DNA of 9,538 bases from Candidatus Stahliibacteriota bacterium (GTDB taxonomy: Bacteria > Hydrothermota > Tepidihabitantia > SM23-42): contig SOIY01000119.1 of the NCBI GenBank assembly GCA_004376785.1, positions 1 to 9,538 on the forward strand, in the 5' to 3' direction. Shown here piece after piece: positions 5,766 to 9,538 of this stretch. The notes under the pieces were generated by a model. The model saw nothing but the letters and a program-made list of their open reading frames with translations. It ran no database searches and was not told the origin of the DNA. How positions within the stretch are numbered: the first letter of the stretch is position 1; every line of letters starts with the position of its first letter. The position numbers and the translations under genes are program-made.

Positions 5766-5867
5766 GTGAATATAACAAATACATTGGATAACTTAGAAAA
5801 GAAAAAAGAGGTTTATTATGAGTGGCTCTATGATTTAGCCTGGACTAAGAGGCTCCAGAAATCTTGA
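5766..5867 (+). CDS. Small 33-residue ORF with a strong ribosome site, possibly a frameshifted gene
   Basis: GTG at 5766 follows AAGGAGG (5755-5761) by 4 bases, one of the best ribosome sites in the window. The peptide is acidic/basic and helix-like, with EVYYEWLYDLAWTKRLQK near its end, and stops at TGA 5865-5867. I do not recognise it. In the +1-shifted frame from about 5857, the next codons read NLESDKYFFRALSIKILTWV (about 5860-5919) and end at TAA 5935-5937, 4 bases before the next ATG. That continuation looks like protein, so the original gene may have run from 5766 to 5937 (about 57 residues) and lost its frame near 5857-5863, by mutation or assembly error. A 7-bp inverted repeat, TTGAGAG (5864-5870) with CTCTCAA (5893-5899), spans the break. 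A genuine 33-residue protein is the alternative. Confidence 0.4.
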   Translation: MNITNTLDNLEKKKEVYYEWLYDLAWTKRLQKS

Positions 5868-5907
5868 GAGCGATAAATACTTTTTCAGAGCTCTCTCAAT
5901 AAAAATC

Positions 5908-5938
5908 TTGACATGGGTTCAATTATCAATAAGATAAT
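5908..5938 (+). promoter_or_regulatory. Possible promoter upstream of the MEMO-AMMECR1 gene
   Basis: Perfect TTGACA (5908-5913) and GATAAT (5933-5938, 5 of 6 matches), but the spacer is 19 bases, longer than the preferred 16-18. It would give a leader of roughly 115 bases before ATG 6063. It lies inside the suspected decayed coding sequence, so the match may be chance. Confidence 0.3.
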
Positions 5939-5941
5939 TAT

Positions 5942-6037
5942 ATGATAGAGTTCTATAATTTTGGTGAAATTAAAATTTCTGGTAAATTCTATAGGCAAGA
6001 TGTAATTATTTATTCTAATGATGAAATTTTTCTTTAA
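5942..6037 (+). pseudogene. N-terminal remnant of a Mth938-like (DUF498) protein
   Basis: ATG at 5942 opens a 31-codon frame ending at TAA 6035-6037. Its sequence contains MIEFYNFGEIKISGKFY and then DVIIYSND. This fits the start of Mth938-like proteins, which have the form MIExYxFGxIxIxGKxYxxDVIIxPD. Those proteins are normally about 110-125 residues long, and the conserved WWRxEGH region that should follow is not present in any frame before the MEMO gene begins. The space to the next start (25 bases) is too small for a frameshift to hide the rest, so most of the gene has been deleted. The assignment rests on motif recall over 31 residues. Confidence 0.5.
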
Positions 6038-6062
6038 AATTTTTTTAGTGGGAGCAATAATT

Positions 6063-7460
6063 ATGGCACAAAATTGTGAAAGCAAAGAATATAGAAAATC
6101 AATTCATGCCGGCACATGGTATCCAGGTAGCGAGAAAGAATTACAGAAAGTAATCCACGATTTTTTAGAGAATAGCCGAGCAAGGGTCCATGGTGAAATT
6201 TATGGATTGATTACACCTCATGCAGGATATATCTATTCTGGTTCAGTAGCAGCATTTGCTTATAAAACAGTAGAAAACCAGGAATTTGACGATGTTATTA
6301 TTATTGGACCGAGCCATCATCATGGATTTTACGGTGCATCAGTTGACACAATGGCTGGTCGCAACACGCCTCTGGGAAAGGTCGACTTTGATTTAAAACT
6401 TGCACGTAAGATTATCAAACAGAACAAGAATATCACCTATGATCCAAGAGCGCATTCAGAAGAGCACTCAACAGAAATTCAAGTGCCATTTTTACAGGTA
6501 ATTCTCAAGAAATTTAAAGCTGTAGAAATCGTGATGGGAGGTCAGGACTACGCAATCTGCGAGGCATTAAGCAATGCAATTATCAATACTACAAAAGGGA
6601 AAAAAATCTTGATTGTAGCAAGCTCAGACCTATCACATTACCATCCTCAGAAAGAAGCAGAAAGACTGGACAATTTAGTTATTGAAGCTGTATCCAAGTA
6701 TGACCCACAACTTTTACACCAGAGGTTAAGCAGTGGCAGCTGCGAGGCATGTGGCGGCGGTCCCATTATCACTGCAATGCTTATAACACAGAAACTCGGG
6801 GCAACAAATGCAAAGCCGGTTATGTATGCAACGAGCGGAAAAACTTCTGGTGATTATTCTCAGGTAGTTGGTTATTTAGCTGCTGTATTTTATAAAGAAG
6901 AAGAAATAAAAGTCGGCGTTGATCTCGGTTTTACCCAACAAGAAAAGGTAAAACTTAAAGAGATTGCTCAAAAATCTGTTGAGGCGGCAGTGAGAGATGA
7001 AAAACTACCTGAGTTTAAGAATATATCCAGCAAGTTAAAAGAACCATATGGCATATTTGTAACTTTGAATAAGCATGGTAACCTGCGTGGTTGTATTGGG
7101 CGCATAATCAGTGACCAGCCGCTTTATGTATCCTGTCAGCTAATGGCAAAAGCCGCAGCGCTCGAAGACCCAAGATTTCCTCTGGTAACTGAAAAAGAAC
7201 TCCCTGATCTTGAAATTGAAATTTCCGTATTAACACCTCTTGAAAGAGTAAAAGATTTCGATGATATAGTGATCGGACGTGACGGCCTGTATATTATCAA
7301 AGGTCATTATCGAGGTTTATTACTACCACAGGTAGCAGCAGAATATGGCTGGACTGTAGAAGAATTTTTAGAAGAGACCTGTCATAAGGCAGGGTTACCA
7401 TCTAATACCTATAAAGAAAAAGATACTGAAATATATAAATTTTCTGCTGAGGTGTTCTAA
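6063..7460 (+). CDS. amrB-amrA: MEMO-AMMECR1 fusion protein (AmmeMemoRadiSam system proteins B and A)
   Basis: A 465-residue two-domain protein. From Met6063, residues about 13-277 are the MEMO domain, related to extradiol dioxygenases. HAGTWYPGS (15-23), TPHAGYIYSG (51-60) with His53, GPSHHHGFYG (82-91), SSDLSHYHP (187-195) with His192 and CEACGGGPI (227-235) with Cys230 match the His/His/His/Cys pocket that binds copper or iron in human MEMO1. Residues about 285-465 are AMMECR1, with the invariant LRGCIG (341-346), ALEDPRFP (366-373) and LLLPQVAAEYGWTVEEFL (419-436). The two families are often adjacent or fused and usually accompany a radical SAM protein (AmrS), absent here; the reaction is unknown to me. 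Start choice: GGAG at 6051-6054 lies 8 bases before ATG 6063. A longer frame from ATG 6018 adds a hydrophobic KFFFKIFLVGAII stretch that could be a signal peptide, but it has no ribosome site, overlaps the Mth938 remnant and lacks a proper lipobox (AQNC). Confidence 0.88.
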   Translation: MAQNCESKEYRKSIHAGTWYPGSEKELQKVIHDFLENSRARVHGEIYGLITPHAGYIYSGSVAAFAYKTVENQEFDDVIIIGPSHHHGFYGASVDTMAGRNTPLGKVDFDLKLARKIIKQNKNITYDPRAHSEEHSTEIQVPFLQVILKKFKAVEIVMGGQDYAICEALSNAIINTTKGKKILIVASSDLSHYHPQKEAERLDNLVIEAVSKYDPQLLHQRLSSGSCEACGGGPIITAMLITQKLGATNAKPVMYATSGKTSGDYSQVVGYLAAVFYKEEEIKVGVDLGFTQQEKVKLKEIAQKSVEAAVRDEKLPEFKNISSKLKEPYGIFVTLNKHGNLRGCIGRIISDQPLYVSCQLMAKAAALEDPRFPLVTEKELPDLEIEISVLTPLERVKDFDDIVIGRDGLYIIKGHYRGLLLPQVAAEYGWTVEEFLEETCHKAGLPSNTYKEKDTEIYKFSAEVF

Positions 7461-7464
7461 TGTA

Positions 7465-7485
7465 TAGAAATTGTGCTAATTTCTA
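7465..7485 (+). terminator. Weak AT-rich hairpin after the MEMO-AMMECR1 gene
   Basis: TAGAAATT (7465-7472) pairs perfectly with AATTTCTA (7478-7485) around a 5-base loop, starting 4 bases after the stop codon. The stem is mostly A-T, and the following bases are A/T-mixed rather than a T-run, so efficient termination is doubtful. It is the only hairpin I see in the 128-base gap before larB. Confidence 0.25.
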
Positions 7486-7588
7486 AATAATAAATTGTTT
7501 CGGTCATTTGTGTTTTGATATTATCTAGGGTTTAGGATTTCGATATTAGAATTTATGAAAGAACTTTCTGCAAAGGTCTTGATTTGAG

Positions 7589-8266
7589 ATGAAAAAAGAG
7601 AAAATATTCATCGATCCTTTTGACGATCTCGGATATGCAAAGGTCGATTTGCATCGTGAAAAAAGAAAAGGGTTTCCTGAAGTTGTCTTCAGTGAAGGTA
7701 AAACAAAAAAGCAGATATTAAGCATTGCTGCAAGAATTTTGAAATCTAATAATAAAGTCCTGCTCACACGGGTTTTGCCAAAGCTCGCTAAAGTTCTAAA
7801 ATCAAAATATAAAAAGGGGAAGTATTATAAAGATGCACGCATCTTTTATATAGGAACAAAACCTAAACAATCAGGCTCAATTTGCGTTCTGACCGGAGGA
7901 ACCGCTGATATCCCTGTTGCTGAAGAAGCTGCAGTTACAGCAGAAATAATGGGAAGCAAAGTCAAGAAAATTTATGATGTTGGCGTTGCCGGAATCCACA
8001 GAATTCTCTTTTTTCGAAAAGAGATAGAAAAGGCGCGGGTCCTGATCGTTATTGCAGGAATGGACGGTGTTTTAGCATCAGTTGCCGGAGGATTATTTGC
8101 CAAACCAATCATTGCAGTACCAACGAGTATTGGCTATGGTTTGAGTTTAAAAGGTATTACTCCCTTATTAACAATGTTAAACTCATGTGCCCCTGGGATT
8201 GCAGTGGTAAATATCGATAATGGCTTTGGTGCAGGGTATATTGCTGCGATTATAAATAGATTATGA
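7589..8266 (+). CDS. larB: Nickel-pincer cofactor biosynthesis protein LarB
   Basis: A 225-residue PurE-like carboxylase/hydrolase. In the established pathway LarB carboxylates nicotinic acid adenine dinucleotide at pyridinium C5 and cleaves off AMP, giving the mononucleotide that LarE then sulphurates. Motifs: DDLGYAKVDLHR (12-23), GFPEVVFSEGKT (28-39), LTGGTADIPVAEEA (101-114), IAGMDGVLASVAGGL (155-169), IAVPTSIGYG (175-184), and LNSCAPGIAVVNIDNGFGAG (197-216), which carries Cys200. The conserved core is complete, but the helical segment of about 15-25 residues that usually precedes the DLG motif is missing; an in-frame TGA at 7580 rules out a longer frame. The ribosome site is weak (AAAGG, 12 bases upstream). 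A 10-codon ORF with ATG at 7555 ends at 7587, one base before this ATG, and could reinitiate translation. larC overlaps by 4 bases. Confidence 0.93.
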   Translation: MKKEKIFIDPFDDLGYAKVDLHREKRKGFPEVVFSEGKTKKQILSIAARILKSNNKVLLTRVLPKLAKVLKSKYKKGKYYKDARIFYIGTKPKQSGSICVLTGGTADIPVAEEAAVTAEIMGSKVKKIYDVGVAGIHRILFFRKEIEKARVLIVIAGMDGVLASVAGGLFAKPIIAVPTSIGYGLSLKGITPLLTMLNSCAPGIAVVNIDNGFGAGYIAAIINRL

Positions 8267-9420
8267 AAATTTTATATTTTGATCCAATCTTAGGTGCAAG
8301 TGGTGATATGATTCTTGCTGCCTTGATTGATCTTGGAGTACCCAAAGATTATTTGAAAAAAAAACTCAGGTTCATCCCCAATTTTGAACTTAAGGTCTCA
8401 CAGGTACAACGGCATGGTATAAGTGCACAGCACATGAAGTTCAAAATCAAGGGAAAAATTAAGGAAAATGGATTTATCCCGCTCATCAATAAAAGTGGGT
8501 TGTCACCAAGCATTAAAGCCACGGCAATTACGATTATAAATCGGATTTTTGAAATAGAAAAAAAGGTTCATCGCGCTGCTCATCTGCATCTACACGAACT
8601 TGCAGATGCAGACACATTACTGGACATAACCGGTGCTTTGGTTGCAATCGATTATCTAAAGGTAGATAAAATTTACTCAAAATCTTTAAAGGCGGGCAAA
8701 GGATTTATAAAAACTGTGGAAGGTAATATGCCTGCATTCAACTTTGCCACTGCCGAGCTTTTAAAAGACTTTCCAGTTGAATTCCTGCCAATCTCTGCTG
8801 AGCTAACAACGCCAACAGGCGCAGCAATTATAAGCACAGTAGCCGAACCAGCAGATAACCTCATCCTGTCAAAAATCATTAGCATTGGTATGGGAACCGG
8901 AACCCAGGATATAAAAGACTACCCTAATCTTTTACGTGTCTTTATCGGCGAATCAGATGAAAAACTGCATGACGAATGTACAATTATTAAAACAAATATT
9001 GATGATATGAACCCACAGGATTACGACCTGGTCTTCGAGAAATTGTATGAGGCAGGTGCCTTAGAAGTTTTTCTAACCCCTATAATAATGAAACATTCCC
9101 GACCCGGTGTGCTTTTAACTGTTTTATGCCAGAAAAATAAAACTAAAATAGTAGATATTCTGTTCAAGGAAACGACCACGCTTGGTATAAGAATTGAAAG
9201 CACAAAACGGTTAAAATTACGAAGAAAGATTATTAAAGTAAAAACTCCGTATGGTAATATAAGAGTGAAAACAGCAGAAATTGGAAATAAAACCAGGTTT
9301 TCACTTGAATACCAGGATTTAAAGAAGATCGCACAAAAAAATAATCTATCGCTAAGAGAACTGCGCAATGAACTTACCAAATTTGTAGAGAAGAAAATTT
9401 TCAGGCAAACTCCTTCATGA
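8263..9420 (+). CDS. larC: Nickel insertion protein LarC, single uninterrupted frame
   Basis: A 385-residue protein that inserts nickel into the dithiolated pyridinium nucleotide in a CTP-dependent step, the last stage of nickel-pincer cofactor synthesis. LarC1 half: YFDPILGASGDMILAALIDLG (5-25), AHLHLHELADADTLLDITGA (106-125) with His107, His109 and His111, ELTTPTGAAI (180-189) and PNLLRVFIGE (221-230). LarC2 half: IDDMNPQDYD (246-255), EAGALEVFLTPIIMKHSRPG (263-282) and TTTLGIRIESTKRLKLRRK (304-322). Both halves lie in one frame, so the programmed frameshift described for Lactiplantibacillus larC is not needed here. The segment that usually reads HGxxPVPAPAT is altered to EGNMPAFNFAT (153-163), replacing the His and two prolines. 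It overlaps larB by ATGA and has no clear ribosome site, so coupling is likely. Neither larE nor larA is in the window. Confidence 0.92.
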   Translation: MKILYFDPILGASGDMILAALIDLGVPKDYLKKKLRFIPNFELKVSQVQRHGISAQHMKFKIKGKIKENGFIPLINKSGLSPSIKATAITIINRIFEIEKKVHRAAHLHLHELADADTLLDITGALVAIDYLKVDKIYSKSLKAGKGFIKTVEGNMPAFNFATAELLKDFPVEFLPISAELTTPTGAAIISTVAEPADNLILSKIISIGMGTGTQDIKDYPNLLRVFIGESDEKLHDECTIIKTNIDDMNPQDYDLVFEKLYEAGALEVFLTPIIMKHSRPGVLLTVLCQKNKTKIVDILFKETTTLGIRIESTKRLKLRRKIIKVKTPYGNIRVKTAEIGNKTRFSLEYQDLKKIAQKNNLSLRELRNELTKFVEKKIFRQTPS

Positions 9421-9425
9421 TAGTT

Positions 9426-9439
9426 TGGGGCGCGCCCCA
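9426..9439. repeat. Perfect 14-bp GC-rich palindrome after larC
   Basis: TGGGGCGCGCCCCA is a perfect palindrome beginning 5 bases after the larC stop, with twelve consecutive G/C bases in otherwise AT-rich DNA. As RNA it could fold as a 5-bp stem with a CGCG loop, but no U-tract follows, so an intrinsic terminator is not well supported. It borders the inverted-repeat segment to its right. Confidence 0.6.
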
Positions 9440-9535
9440 TTAGATAATAGAGATCTATAATGGCAAAAAACATCCGGCAGAAAACACTACAAAAAAATGC
9501 TGCGATACGAAAAAATAATGTCGCATCTAACGGGG
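9435..9535. repeat. Possible MITE-like element with terminal inverted repeats
   Basis: CCCCATTAGA (9435-9444) and TCTAACGGGG (9526-9535) are inverted copies with a single mismatch, 101 bases from end to end. Inside, TGCGATA (9501-9507) pairs with TGTCGCA (9519-9525), with one G-T pair and an 11-base loop. The segment begins immediately after larC and reaches the window edge, so flanking duplications on the right cannot be seen. Whether it is dispersed in the genome is unknown. Confidence 0.4.
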
Positions 9536-9538
9536 TAA

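Noticed and set aside
7515..7552. Promoter for larB (TTGATA 7515-7520, TAGAAT 7547-7552)
   Set aside because: The two hexamers are 26 bases apart, and no good -35 lies 16-18 bases before TAGAAT. A larB promoter may exist in this gap but cannot be supported.
9021..9473. 150-codon minus-strand frame antisense to larC
   Set aside because: It lies almost wholly antisense to well-conserved larC sequence, has no ribosome site or motif, and its apparent hydrophobic pattern is a by-product of Lys/Glu-rich codons read in reverse.
9460..9538. Open frame from ATG 9460 to the window edge, 26 codons, Lys/Asn-rich
   Set aside because: The ribosome site is poor, there is no recognisable motif, and the frame runs through the inverted-repeat segment and its right terminus. 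It does not look like the start of LarE. Too weak to call without the downstream sequence.

Overview
The window is AT-rich, densely coded DNA from a Gram-negative-type (diderm) bacterium. Diderm is inferred from adjacent lpxD and lpxC genes for lipid A synthesis. An anaerobic lifestyle is inferred from an oxygen-sensitive type of CoA-dehydratase activase and from nickel-pincer cofactor genes. The mix of genes and the compact, partly leaderless gene starts recall uncultivated anaerobic candidate phyla (WOR-3/Stahlbacteria-like), but that placement is a guess from memory.

Layout. (1) Positions 3-2984, plus strand: an operon of three genes for a BadF/HgdC-type activase system. They are a DUF2229 protein (5' end outside the window), a second activase-related protein starting at TTG, and the ASKHA ATPase activase starting at GTG. 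In many anaerobes these parts are fused into one large polypeptide. (2) Positions 2981-4677, minus strand: lpxD then lpxC with ATGA overlap, converging on the activase gene so that the two stop codons overlap. (3) Positions 4678-4818: a divergent control region with two sigma70-type promoters and a perfect 36-bp palindrome. The rightward promoter lies so close to its gene that the mRNA should be leaderless. (4) Positions 4819-5595: an ArsR-type winged-helix regulator and a small membrane-anchored PH-like protein.

(5) Positions 5596-6062: a 467-base stretch without a large gene. It holds an imperfect inverted-repeat element, a 33-codon ORF with a strong ribosome site whose similarity to protein seems to continue in another frame, and a 31-codon remnant resembling the N-terminus of a Mth938-like protein. 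It looks like a decayed piece of an operon. (6) Positions 6063-7460: a fusion of MEMO and AMMECR1 domains (AmmeMemoRadiSam proteins B and A). (7) Positions 7589-9420: larB and larC, which act in synthesis of the nickel-pincer nucleotide cofactor; larE and larA are not in the window. (8) Positions 9426-9538: a GC-rich 14-bp palindrome and a roughly 100-bp segment with near-perfect terminal inverted repeats, possibly a small dispersed element.

Within modules the genes are tightly coupled (4-base overlaps at 884-887, 3745-3748 and 8263-8266). The modules themselves have no obvious common pathway. No tRNA, rRNA, CRISPR array or transposase gene was seen.
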